A stretch of 64,000 bases of DNA from assembly GCA_020631735.1 (NCBI GenBank), contig CM036179.1, positions 21,257,063-21,321,062 on the forward strand. The letters are read 5' to 3'. This DNA comes from Saccharum officinarum. Taxonomy: Eukaryota; Streptophyta; Magnoliopsida; Poales; Poaceae. Position numbers and translations under genes: made by a program. Shown in pieces: positions 36,166 through 47,300 of this stretch. Within the stretch, counting starts at the first letter, position 1, and the number at the start of each line of letters is the position of its first letter. The notes under the pieces are model-generated. The model did not search any database, had not been told where the DNA came from, and saw only the letters and a program-made list of their open reading frames with translations.

Positions 36166-36272
36166 TTCCGGTTGTTTTCCTGATGGGTGGAGTGGACTGG
36201 GTTGTTTACACGTTAAGCCAATTAAACACTAATAAGGCCCATAACAAATAATATATGTACTAAACTATTTGT

Positions 36273-36376
36273 CCCGTATAGAAAATCGAGGAGAGATTGA
36301 CTCAGTTTAATTAGGTGGCTATTTTCCCGTATGGAAAATCAAGGAGAGATTGAATCGGTTTAATTAGGTGGTTGTA
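36273..36376. repeat. Two tandem copies of a 53-bp unit
   Basis: CCCGTATAGAAAATCGAGG at 36273 recurs as CCCGTATGGAAAATCAAGG at 36326. Both copies continue with GAGATTGA and TTTAATTAGGTGG. Confidence 0.7.
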
Positions 36377-36696
36377 AATCTATACCTAATAATAAAGAGG
36401 TAATGTGAATAATGTTTTTCAATTCTATAAATAAACTAAGAAAAGTGATGTTGAGTAGTAGTTTTTCAATTTCAAACTAAGAAGAAGAGTGATGCCGAGT
36501 AGTTATGGGAGGGCTAATAAAGAGGCAATGCGAATAATGTTTTTCAATTTTAAAATAAGAAAAGTGATGTTGAGTAGTGTTTTTTTTTCAATTTCAAATC
36601 AAGAAGAGTGATGTCTAGTAGTTAGGGAGGGTGGACGAAAAAAATAGGGGGTGAGAAATTTTGTCTATTTATTATTATTATTATTAGGTATAGATT
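36377..36696. mobile_element. MITE-like element with 16-bp inverted termini and internal repeats
   Basis: AATCTATACCTAATAA (36377-36392) is perfectly inverted at 36681-36696. Inside, a segment starting TAATAAAGAGGTAATG is repeated directly (about 36388 and 36518) with AATAATGTTTTTCAATT. No coding capacity is seen. Confidence 0.6.
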
Positions 36697-36858
36697 AGTT
36701 ATAGATTATAGATATAGAAAAGTAAATTATTGAAAACTGTTGATGACTTATTTATTTTTTTTACTAATATTTTTTGACGAGTTTGATAACTGTATGGTTT
36801 ACCCTTCTTAAAAACACGAACAGGCCCTGAGCCGGTGCTGGATACGGACCCTATTTTA

Positions 36859-37097
36859 GGCCTAGTTTAGTTCCAAATTTTTTTAAAAAAAAATGGACGC
36901 TGTAGCATTTTCGTTGTTATTTGGTAAATAGTGTCTAATTATAGTCTAATTAGACCTAAAAGATTCGTCTCGTGGATTTCGTCTAAACTGTGTAATTAGT
37001 TTTATTTTTTATTTATATTTAATGCTTTGCGTTTAAATATTCGATATGACGGAAAATATAAAAAATTTTGTAAAATTCTTGCGAACTAAACTGGGCC
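36859..37097. mobile_element. Tourist-type MITE upstream of the Alba gene
   Basis: GGCCTAGTTTAGTTCC at the left is inverted at the right (GAACTAAACTGGGCC), and TTA flanks both sides (36856-36858, 37098-37100). The 239-bp element ends 180 bp before the Alba start codon and 64 bp before its TATA box. Confidence 0.8.
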
Positions 37098-37147
37098 TTA
37101 GACAAAAAAGAAATAACCGGTGACCCCCGCCGACCGCCATAAGCCCG

Positions 37148-37167
37148 TAACCCTACCCCGTATAAAA
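37148..37167 (+). promoter_or_regulatory. Alba gene core promoter
   Basis: A telo-box-like AACCCTA (about 37149-37155) is followed by TATAAAA at 37161-37167, about 110 bp before the ATG. Both features are frequent in plant housekeeping promoters. The start site is inferred to be near 37190. Confidence 0.5.
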
Positions 37168-37276
37168 CGCGGCAGCGATAGGGCTTCCCTTCCATCCAAT
37201 TCCATCCATCGCCGCCGAAATCCCGTTGCCTCTCTCGCGCGTCACAAAGCTCTCAAGTTTCCTAGCGGCGACGGCG

Positions 37277-39287
37277 ATGGAGGAGGTCACCGAGGCCGTG
37301 AACAACCTCAGCATCTCGGGCGGAGGAGCCGCGGCCGGTGCCGGTGCCGGGGCGGAGGGGCACAAGAAGAACCGCATCCAGGTCTCCAACACCAAGAAGC
37401 CCCTCTTCTTCTATGTCAACCTCGCCAAGGTGAGGAGGGGGGGAATAATCCCAATCTTCTCTTTCGCGGTGGAGGATAACAGAAGAGTTTGCGGTTATTT
37501 GGGATTGCTTGTGGTTAGGATTTCGATTTGTTCGCGGGGTTTATATAAAGCTAAATAAAAGGGCTTCCCTTTAGTTTGGGTTTTGCCTGACGAGATGTAT
37601 TTGCCGCCGATTTGACTGGATTTGAGCGTATTCTCGAGTATAGAGGATGCAAACAGAGGACTAATCTGCTGTCTGATGTTGTTCTTGTGCAGAGGTACAT
37701 GCAGCTGCACAACGAAGTGGAGCTGTCGGCCCTCGGCATGGGTAAATCTTTTGCCTCCTGATGAAGCTTTTCCGTTTATTTGTTATAAATAATAAAACAC
37801 CTTTCCTGTTCATTTAGTCTTCTCATTGCTATGCCTGCGAGTGATTGAGGTTTTGTAGAAGATTTGTGGAAAGATGTATAGCAATGATTCATTATTCCAT
37901 CCTATGTACATGATTGTCAATGTGTGGTATCTTCGTACTTGCCAAATGCTGGATGGTTACTTTAGTACTTGTTTACTAGTTTAGTGCTCATCTTTCTTTT
38001 TTGATTAGCATATAGTCACTGTATACCTCATGTACAGGAGGATTTATGTATATGTCCATGGCACAACTTTCCTTTATTTTACATCTGTGGGCATATAGCT
38101 CATTGTAGTATTATTCTTTACCACGAGAACAAGTGGCAGATACAGAGTAAATGCAGAGCAACTAGCACTTAGAACAACTAGCGCTCAGATAACCCTAGTC
38201 CATATTGACACAATCTGTGGCAGGTGTTTCTTCATGGTGTGATAGTGTATCCACACGAGGACAGCGGTGAGCTTGTCTGGGAACTAATGTGGCATACAGA
38301 CATGCAGTAGATGGTTTGGAATTGGGCACAAAGTGGGTGGTGAATTTGGGCCATACGGTAGTGCGAGGTGGCATTAAAGGCTTATATAGTATAATGGGGC
38401 ATATGTTTGCCTTAAAAAGCTTGGTTCAGGACTGGGTTTCATGCGTTCTTGGGCCTAGTATCCCCTGAACAAATCAATATTGCCTCCCAAGGCCACGGTT
38501 CAAACATAAAAAGTAACTTTGGTTTCTAATTGGTTGTGGTTAGCTTCTCTGATAGAACATGGAATAGTGTTCCTGACAATCGTTGGATCAATTGTGGGGG
38601 TGGTTTCTCTAGAACTAGGTGAAGTGTTTTAGAGTTCTGGAACTTCCAGTGTATGTGATCACAAAAACTAGTGCCCTCCTTGCTGATGAGAGTTGTGGTT
38701 GAAGTCTTAGCCTCTGTTGCAATCTGCCATTCTACTTTGGCTACAACTTGATTTAGCCATCATGTACAGCATGTTGCCATCCATTTTGTTGCAAAACAAG
38801 AATTTGCATCAATATATGCTATGTAAATTCACACTTCAGGCATTGTGTTATGAATCATTTTCCTATTGCTTATGCTCTTTTTGCACTACTGAACCTGCTA
38901 ACTTTTGTCTTTTACTCTTTTCAGCCATTGCAACGGTCGTGACAGTAGCAGAAATTCTGAAAAATAATGGCCTTGCTGTCGAGAGGAGTGAGTCTTGTTT
39001 GTAATAAAGTAAATGTTCAGAGAGTTCTGTTCTCTTTCATCCTAACCTTGTCGAGAATCACATGCAGAGATCATGACATCTACTGTTGAAGTCAAAGATG
39101 AAACTAAGCACCGACCTATCCAGAAGGCCAAGGTAAATGTTCTGTCAATGGTTGCACATTTTCAAGTTTATTTGTTGGACTCCTTTCTTATACTCTTATA
39201 ATGCGCAGATTGAAATATTGCTTGGCAAGACGGACAAATTTGATGAGCTGATGGCAGCGGCTGCAGAAGAGAGGGAAGCTAATGAGG
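37277..39287 (+). CDS. Alba-domain DNA/RNA-binding protein, 3' end in gap
   Basis: Five exons (37277-37429, 37693-37741, 38925-38987, 39068-39132, 39209-39287) join in frame to about 136 residues before the N gap. After a variable N-terminus with a Gly/Ala-rich insert come the Alba core motifs KKNRIQVSNTKKPLFFYVNL, ELSALGMAIATVVTVAEIL, the conserved KIMTSTVEV strand and KAKIEILLGKTDKFDELM. This matches the short plant Alba-like proteins (At2g34160 type, about 130 residues). Alba proteins bind nucleic acid as dimers; plant members have been linked to RNA binding, R-loops and stress granules. The start is the first ATG, in a good context. Only a short C-terminal tail and the 3' UTR are missing. 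Confidence 0.9.
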
Positions 39288-39387
39288 NNNNNNNNNNNNN
39301 NNNNNNNNNNNNNNNNNNNNNNNNNNNNNNNNNNNNNNNNNNNNNNNNNNNNNNNNNNNNNNNNNNNNNNNNNNNNNNNNNNNNNNN
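39288..39387. other. Assembly gap (100 N)
   Basis: The gap hides the Alba stop codon and the remaining two thirds of the convergent BT1 gene. The true missing length is probably well over 100 bases. Confidence 0.95.
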
Positions 39388-40139
39388 ACTTCTTGGCCGT
39401 GTCGTAGGTGAAATGCTGTGCGCCACCACCACCATGGAAACCAAACATCAGAGCTCAGAGGAAGGTGCAGTAATGGTCACTGATGCACACGACCGCCATG
39501 GATTCTGGACGTTCCAGAAACCTGGGTGGGTTGCCGTACCTCGATGGCCTTGCTCGGAGCGACGCGGAACGTTGACGGCGTTGCCACGGAACAGGCCGGT
39601 CCACCCCTCGTTCTGCATGATCCACCGAAACACCCCGCCATGGAGTCGACGCCGATGCTGCCGACCATCAGGTGCGTCCGAATCGTCTCCAGCGGCGCGA
39701 CGAACGTCCTCGACACGGCGCCAGCGATGGCGCCGCTAACAAGGCGCCGCAGGTGCGGGTTGGCGATCTTCACCCTCACCTTCCTTAGATCGCCTAGCTG
39801 ATGCTTCCTGCTGCTGCCACCCTTCTTCTTCTTCGCTGCCTCTTCCTCCGCCTCCCCGCGGCCTGCTGCTGCTGCCCGGGCACAGCGGCGCCAAGCTGGC
39901 GCGCGACGTCGCAGTTGTCGGCAGGTCGAGGAGCCTTGGGATTGGGCTCCCGCGGGTCGCGCCCCGCCGGGACGCCCGGGCACACGTTGAGGCCGACGCT
40001 GGCGAACATCGCCCCGCGGGGAACTCCAGGCCCTTCTTGCCACATCGTGGCTTCCAAGGGAGAGAAACCGTCGGGACCTGCAAGGACCAGCTCTCCTTGC
40101 TCCGGTCACCATCGTCGTCACTGCCATTGTCGCCGCCAT
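39388..40139 (-). pseudogene. BT1: Brittle-1-type ADP-glucose/adenylate carrier, 5' part, frameshifted
   Basis: On -, MAATMAVTTMV (ATG at 40139) resembles the start of the cereal BT1 plastid transit peptide. Pieces of the transit peptide follow in three different frames (for example MFASVGLNVCPGVPAGRDP). The first mitochondrial-carrier repeat is then clear: RLVSGAIAGAVSRTFVAPLE and TIRTHLMVGSIGVDSMAG. After that the frame breaks near 39635 and again near 39568, each explained by one missing base. A GT-AG intron (39539-39416) separates ...SKAIE from HFTYDTAKK, which runs into the gap. BT1 imports ADP-glucose into endosperm amyloplasts, and related members carry adenylates. At least four indels suggest a decayed gene. 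Base-calling errors in GC-rich sequence are the alternative. Only about one third of the usual protein of about 430 residues is present. Confidence 0.8.
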
Positions 40140-40365
40140 ATCGGTCAATTCAGAGCAAGTCCAATCCTTGCCTGAAAAAATACCATGACGACGCATATCA
40201 ACGTAACCGTGCATGTAATCATTCTTATTATGAGATATCATAAAGGTTGAAAGGGCAAGAAACTAAGAATTACCTCGAGTAAGGAAGCTCAATCTGATGC
40301 CCTCTTGATGAGGAGTTGGCTTCCCTTGTTCTTTAGGCTTGAGCCATGGTGGGGAGAGGGGCGCC

Positions 40366-40373
40366 TTTTATAG
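40366..40373 (-). promoter_or_regulatory. Likely TATA box of BT1
   Basis: On -, CTATAAAAG lies in a GC-rich setting about 230 bp upstream of the BT1 ATG. It is the only strong TATA element in this flank. Confidence 0.5.
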
Positions 40374-40904
40374 CCGTTCCTCGCTGTTCATCGTCATCAG
40401 GTGCCGTGTTCACTGTGTACTGACAAAGCTCTCATTCACACTCCAGTGGCAATTGTCCTCTATGCCCCCAAGCCAAATGTGGCAGTATTGTACACCGTGT
40501 GCTTCAAGGGTAGATTGGTCAGGTGCGAAGAATAAGTGACTAGGATTTCCAAGGCGCGGAACTGTTGATTTGGCAGCCCTCCTGTGGGTCTGGCTTTCCA
40601 GCTGCACAATATCGTGCACACTGTGTATGTACTTGAGTGTACGCGCCAAATGTAATCTTGCTTGAGATGGTGCCTTTCTGGAGTCTGTTGCACGCGCCAT
40701 GGACTCATTCGCAACAGAAATGGCGGCGGCTTGCTTTGCAGCTTCAGTTAGGATGTAGGAATGCCCTAGGAGGACGTGGCCAAGGGCGTCCACTGATCCC
40801 TAGCATACCGGTGATGTATATGTGTGGTAGTCATGTTCTAGACGCCACTTAGCATAAGGTGTGCCCCTGCTGTTCTACAATGTGAAACTTTTCGTGGTGT
40901 TTTA
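40374..40904. other. BT1 upstream region
   Basis: No other gene is recognised. Overlapping open frames (127 and 84 codons on -) lack domains and probably arise by chance. Confidence 0.4.
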
Positions 40905-41144
40905 GGGCTTGTTTGAATCCATTAGCACTAAAAATTAACTATCTAATAGTAGTTAATAGCGGCTAATTTTTAGCGGGGCTGTTTAGATCCACCTGCTAAT
41001 AGGTGGTTGGATAGTGAGTTTATGAACTATTAACACCTATCAGCAATTCTAAACCTGCTAATGGAACTAATAATTAGCAGTCATCCAGCTAATAATTAGC
41101 ATGTATGTTTAGATATATTAGTACTAACGGATCCACACATGCCC
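40905..41144. mobile_element. Tourist-type MITE with TTA target duplication
   Basis: GGGCTTGTTTGAATCCATTA at the left is matched by the reverse complement of AACGGATCCACACATGCCC at the right. TTA lies on both sides (40902-40904, 41145-41147). It is 240 bp long. Confidence 0.7.
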
Positions 41145-41147
41145 TTA

Positions 41148-42893
41148 TATATATACAGCTGTAAAGAAAATGTAGCTGCAAAGAAAATGCGGTATTTGAA
41201 CAATAGGCAAGTGGCAACAGACAACAAAGGGAGGAAGATGACGCCCGTAAATCGCTTGTCTTCTCTAAAGTTATTGTTAGGGAGTGCATGCGAGCATGCA
41301 AGGCATTGGCAATGGCGTGAGGCAAATGGAGTAAGGCTATAGTTGTCGAGATGTAGGATTTTAGTCTAGATAGCCGTTGGGCACCGGTGTATGCGTACAC
41401 AGCGCATGCATACATCCTGTGGCAGGTGCGAGCCAGTACACGTACGATGATACAAGCTCACGCAGTGTTTGTTGCCTTGTAGGTGCTCTCGTGTGTCAAC
41501 ATTCCCTACGTGAGAACCTTGCATGTTCTACGCATTGTCCGGGACAAGCATGATTTAACCTTTGAGAAACATATGCCGTGTGGTATGTGGGTGTTGTCGC
41601 CTTTGTTCAACATCGCCGGCGTGGTTTTGCATGGTTGATATGTCGTTATTTATTTAGGAATGAGTGCTAACATTGGTATTTGATGTGTACTTGACTTCTT
41701 CCGATCGGTAACATATATACTTTTCGTGTATGGAGCATTAATTTGTTTCATCAAGCAACTCATCTTCTATGATCATGTTGTCAAGTTACGCCTCTATATA
41801 ATTGGAGCATTTCTCATATTTATAAGGAAATTTGCTTAGTGACTAAGGTGGCATAGATCAACTAATAATCTTGTACCGTGGTACACGATGTTTTGTTGGG
41901 AAAGCGATAGATATATTGATTGCATAAGGCCCTCCCCAACGTGGAGCTTGAGTGACGTTTATATAGGAGAGAGAGAATTTGGGAACCACTCATCCCGATT
42001 CCAACTTCAATTCTATCCATGCCAACAAAACGTGGAGTGGGATAAGAACTTGCTCTAGTGCCGAAGCAATATAATACAATTTCATTGGTACTTTCTTGCT
42101 CACACCAAACTGGCACAGCACCAGTGATGCTGATAGCTATGCACATTACAACAATTGAAGAGCGCTCCCAGTTTTGGTCTTGGGGTCTAATTTTCTTGCT
42201 AGCTCTACTCCCACGTCGTGGAAGGCCTAATAGCACTCAGGGGACCCTGTTTTCTGCCTTTTATTTACGATTGCCATTCATCGAGATCTCTCGATCAAGA
42301 TAGATCGAGATATTATTTATGATGAACAATAGGTCTAGACTGTCAAGTAATTCCTGTTCTACAGTATTATATTTTATGCAATAATCTACCATTATATGTG
42401 TAGCTACAATAAGCTACATGCTTGTTCATTTATGATGAAATTGCTTTTATAGGTTACCATGTGAAAACTTTGGGCTTGACGAATTTGTAGAGAAATCATT
42501 CTCCTATATATGTATAGAAGATAGAAAATGATCGTCCTTAAGCAAGAACCACGCAAAAATCTTGGATAATGCCATTTAATGGAAATGAAAAAGCTTAATT
42601 GATGTAAATTGAAAAAAAACACTTGTTTTGGACACTTGGAAATTTCACATGAAACGGTGGTACTATTAGAGCATTTCCAATAAATTCTTTAAAGAATACT
42701 TACCAAATCATGGATTATACCAAGTGTCTAAATTGAGTAGGGAGCTAGTTTATTTGCTTTTCTCCAATAGTTTATAATATTTGGTTACTAAAAGTTCAAA
42801 CTTGTTGCCTAGCCGGTCACAGGCAACCCATCGAACAGGAGGCAACTAAGCTAGGGCACAAGAAGTACAGGAGAGGGACTTGAAAACACAGTG
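41148..42893. other. AT-rich intergenic DNA
   Basis: No gene family, tRNA or clear transposon border is recognised. Open frames of 108-124 codons on - lack domains. Short palindromic GCATGC-rich stretches lie near 41290 and 41400. Confidence 0.4.
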
Positions 42894-43647
42894 AGGCTGT
42901 CCGCACTCGTCGTCCTCTATATTCATCCTCTAAAAGGAATATTCCAGCCTGGTCATCAAGATTCTCTCCTCTATACTGCTTTCTCCCGCACCAAACCCAC
43001 CCGTCACCTCCCTCCCTCCCATTCTCTCTCTTTCTCCCACCTCTCTGCTCTCCTCCCCACCTCGCCTCTCTCCGCCGCCTCCACGCCCGGGCGGACTAGC
43101 ACGCGGCGAGTCGGCGGGCGAGCGCGCGGCGGGCCTCGGCGGCTGGACCAGCGGCGGGCGAGCGAGCGCGGCTCCGGTGCGGGGTGACCTCCGGGCGGAC
43201 GTGGCAGCGAGCTCCGACTCCGAGCACGAGCGCCTCCAGGCGAGCGCGGGCGGATCCCGACGGCGGGGCTCACCGGCGCGCGGGCGGATCCCGACGGCGG
43301 TGGCTCGACTGTGGCTCCTCCGAGTAGGTGCGGGGAGCAGCGCCACCTCCGACTCCCGGCACGAGGCGAGGGCGACGATGCAGCTCCTCCGCCGCCGCTG
43401 CGGGGCGCGGCTCCTCCTCCGCCAGCCATCCCCTTCTCTATCCCCCTTCCTGCTCATGGCGCGGACGAACGGGCGCGCGGGCCCCACGCCACACTGGCCG
43501 ATAGCGGACGTCCGGGAAGCGCACTATTCCTGGTGGACGCGAGCTCGTCCGCTTGGGTAGCGGACGCTTCCCAGTACCGCGCTGCGGCACTTCGGTCCGC
43601 TATCCAGTCATCAAGTATGGGGATAGCGTACCCGGTGCGGACAGCCT
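42894..43647. mobile_element. Non-autonomous TIR element with GC-rich cargo
   Basis: AGGCTGTCCGCAC (42894-42906) is perfectly inverted at 43635-43647. Between them is 750 bp of mostly very GC-rich DNA with no transposase, including a short direct repeat of GCGGGCGGATCCCGACGGCG. The cargo is open in several frames on both strands, and none is recognised. GC-rich cargo between TIRs is typical of Pack-type elements. No target duplication was found, so the superfamily is open. Confidence 0.5.
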
Positions 43648-43843
43648 GAAAGGGGAAATACCGCTGGGACATGATGTGTAGTGTGAAACGCACACTGCGT
43701 ATTTACTGGCTGAAGGAGAAATTTGCCAAAGTTTATTTTATGGAGTTATTTAAAAGTATTAGAGGGATTATTATTTTATTTTTCAAAAGGTAAATTAGGG
43801 AATTGTTTTATTACCAAGATTGAAATATTTTTATTATGAAGTA

Positions 43844-44042
43844 CTCTCTCCGTCCCAAAAAGAGTGACGTTTTTGACTTTTAGACATCGATAATTTTGTA
43901 TAAATTATAAAATAAATAAATTATCATTAAAGTATATCTAATGATAAAATAAGTCATAATAAAATAAATAATATTTATAATTTTTTTTGAATAAGACAGA
44001 ACAAGATGTCTGAAATTCTAATACTCTTTTGGACGGAGGGAG
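43844..44042. mobile_element. Stowaway-type MITE upstream of NUP205
   Basis: CTCTCTCCGTCCCAAAAAG at the left and CTTTTGGACGGAGGGAG at the right are inverted. TA precedes the left end, while the right flank is CA, so one side is mutated. It is 199 bp, ending about 300 bp before the NUP205 ATG. Confidence 0.65.
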
Positions 44043-44338
44043 CAGCTAGAAAGGAAGGTATTAGCGCGTTTTGCACCGCGCGTGTCCAACAGGCCAACCT
44101 TCCAAACTTCTGAACGGCCCAGATGCGGAGATGCCCACAGCCGCCGGCGCGTCTTTGCTCGTCTGCCTCGATGAACAGCCTACTGCGGACTCCGCCGGGG
44201 TTTCCCCCTGAGCCCCCCAAAACCCAGAAGCCCGCCTGCCCCGTGCTCGCTCACTAGGGTTTTGAATCCCCTCCGTACCCTCCCATTCCGCCGACTCCTC
44301 CTAGGGTTCCGGCCGGCGACCGGGTTTGTTCTCCGGCG

Positions 44339-47300
44339 ATGGCGCCGCTTCCTCCGCGCGAGCTCCTCTCTGTCATCGAGGCGGCGCTGCTGGGCTCCGC
44401 GGCGCCGTCGCCGGCGCAGCGCGTGGAGCTCCTCCACGCCGTCCGCGACGCCGCCCCGCGTTCCGCACGCTACTCTCCTATCCAGTGCGCCCCCTATGCT
44501 GGACATTCGCTTGATTGTACTAGGATTTGTTAGGGCTGCCTTAGAATTCGGTTTGATTAGGCTGGGCTTTTGGCGTGTGTGGACAGGGGCCGAAGGCGTC
44601 TGATCGGACTCAGGTGGAGAGCAAAGAGGTGCGGCTCCCAGGCATGCCGCCCATCACTCTTGATGACACCGACGTGCAGACTGTAAGCTCCCTTCATCCT
44701 TGCCAATAACTTAGTGTAGTGTAAAGTAATTTAGCTAATGTCGCTTGATTGCTGTCTAAGATAAGGTCGGATCGAATGCTTGTTCTCTTGATTAGAGCTC
44801 TGGAATGAGAATGCTGCTTTATCCTTTAGCTAGTACATCACGGTGCAAACCTGTTTGTCGAACTAGTCTTAGAGAACTAAAAAAAAGTAACTTTGTCATT
44901 TGTAAACGCTGTGACTTCTGACTTCTGTTGAGATGAGCTATATTTTACTTAGTAATTTGTTTTCTGTGTAGTCTGGTATTGAACATCATGGTATTGAACT
45001 TTATCATTTGTAAAGTTTGTTTTCCTTATGTTAGGGCCTGTATGGATACCACTAAAGTTTAGTCCTAGGCCATCCAAACAAGGTGGACTAACAGGTAGAC
45101 TAAAGTTGAGTCCATACCTCCACTAACAACTAGTTCTCTAGATGGCAAGAGAGAGAGATAGTGGACTAGTAGCTATTAGTCCATGTATCCAAAATTCCAA
45201 ATAGCACTGGGCTAAACTTTATCAACTAAACTACTTTAGTCACCTAGCAAGTAGTTCTACGAACTAGTTCCGAGGTGATCCAAACAGGCCCTTATTCTCC
45301 CTCCATTTTGAAGTGGAGGTTGTTTTAGTTTTCTCTTAAGTCAAACTTCTCTAACTTTGATCAAGGGTGTAGAAAATGCACTAACATTTACAACACTAAA
45401 TTACTTTTGTCAAATTCAGCATGAACTATGTCTTGATAGCATTTATTTATTTGTTTTGTAGACGTTAGTATATTTTTCTGTAAACTTGGTACAATTTAGA
45501 TATGATTGACTTGGACCAAGACTAAAATGACCTTACATTTTGGAATGGATGAGTGCCAGGATTTTATGTTATGGTGGATTAGTGTCTTCTGGATAGTGGC
45601 TCATGTTACGAATAAGGGAGACTGAATTGGATGGTTGTATTGAGGCCCAATGGCAAGACACAAGAGAGAAACCCTAGACTAGGAGATTACACTAATACCC
45701 TTGACTATTATACCTTAACAGCTCAACCTGAGTTTCAATTCTATCATACATCCATACCACAATTTGCTTGGGACTTTAGTGTCTGCTTTTTTTTTTTGGC
45801 TTTTGGGGAGTGGGGATGATAGTGGAATGTGGCTTCTACTACAATGTTCTGTGGACAAGGTTGGCTTTTGGTACTTGGTAGCACTGGGCTTAATATGATG
45901 GATTAATACCATATTTGACAGTAACACTTGATGACTCTTTTTTCTCAAAGGATTGAGAAGATAGTGTGTTTATCACATCAATGCCTTGCTAATTAAATGC
46001 TAGGATGTTGCTAACTTGGACACCGGGTACGGGTAGTAAAAGTATGAACATGCTAATAGATTCCTGGCCTGGTGCAACATTATTACTGTTATTAAGTGGA
46101 GAGCAATGCTCAAGCTACCACCTTTTCCTGTAGGCTTTTATCTTTTCACATTATACACTTAAAGTTTTACAACAAAAGTATATCGCATGATTTATCGGTG
46201 ATAAAAACAAGTGCAATATATTCTTTACTCTACTGTGCTAGCTGGATTCTTACCTGTGGTTGCACCCGCAAATCTTTACCACGTGCTCTTAATAATTATG
46301 AATCCCCGTGAGGCACAACTTGTCTTTTTATTTGTCTCTACGAATCCCCATGAGAGCATGACCTGTATTTTTGTCTATTGATCTACTTATGCCTTTGATT
46401 TATGACAGCAGTATTTAGCAGTTTCACTTTCGCTTTTCTCAAGACTTCAAATTTGTGTCTATATGTTTTTCAGGCGCTTAAGTTAAGTGATGAACTCAAT
46501 CTTAATGAGATTGAGTGTGTTCGTTTGCTAGTTGATGCTAACAGAGAGGTATGATTTGCAGAATTCAAGTTCATTGCTCTATTGTTATTAGCCAAGTTTG
46601 AACTGTTATTTGACCATCTTACATGCATCATGTGGTGATTTTTCAGTGGGTTTTGTATGGTCGAGAGCCATTGGAAATATATAGACTTGCAGCTGGCCTA
46701 TGGTACATGGAGAGAAGGGATCTTATAACCGCTCTCTACATTCTGTTGCGAGTAATATACTAATCATTTTCATTCTAATTTTGGAATAACTTTTCTTGAA
46801 GGATGATTTTGATGTTGTTTTCATGACTTTTGTAGTCTGTTGCACTTGACCAAGGTCTTGATGCTGATCTGATGTCTGAAATCGAGGAGCAAATACAGCC
46901 TTTATTTAATGATGGTCTTCGGCAACGGATAATTGCCCTTGTAAAGGTTGGACCTGATGAAACTTGAATACACCATTTGCATGTCTTTTCATTTTTGTTC
47001 AACAAATTGAATTGGACACATTTTTGAAAAAACAATCATGGTGATGTTAAGGCCACGTCCTGTAAACTCAGCACTCAAAGAATGGTTCCTTTGGGCTCAA
47101 GTTTAACGGCTTAACAACATGTAAAATAGTGTACAAGGGCAGGGGCTGATCTTCTGCACTAAGCTAGGTGGGCTTATGTTGGTTTGTGCTGGCTTCTCCC
47201 TGGTCAACTGTTTATTATTTTTTTCGCAGGTATATCCGAAGCTAGTTAATTCCAGCTACTTCTTAGCAACTAGTACAGCTTAAAAATCATTTTAAAAATG

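Noticed and set aside
42930..43487. 185-codon minus-strand open frame
   Set aside because: Low-complexity Arg/Pro/Ser composition inside a GC-rich TIR element, with competing frames on the other strand.
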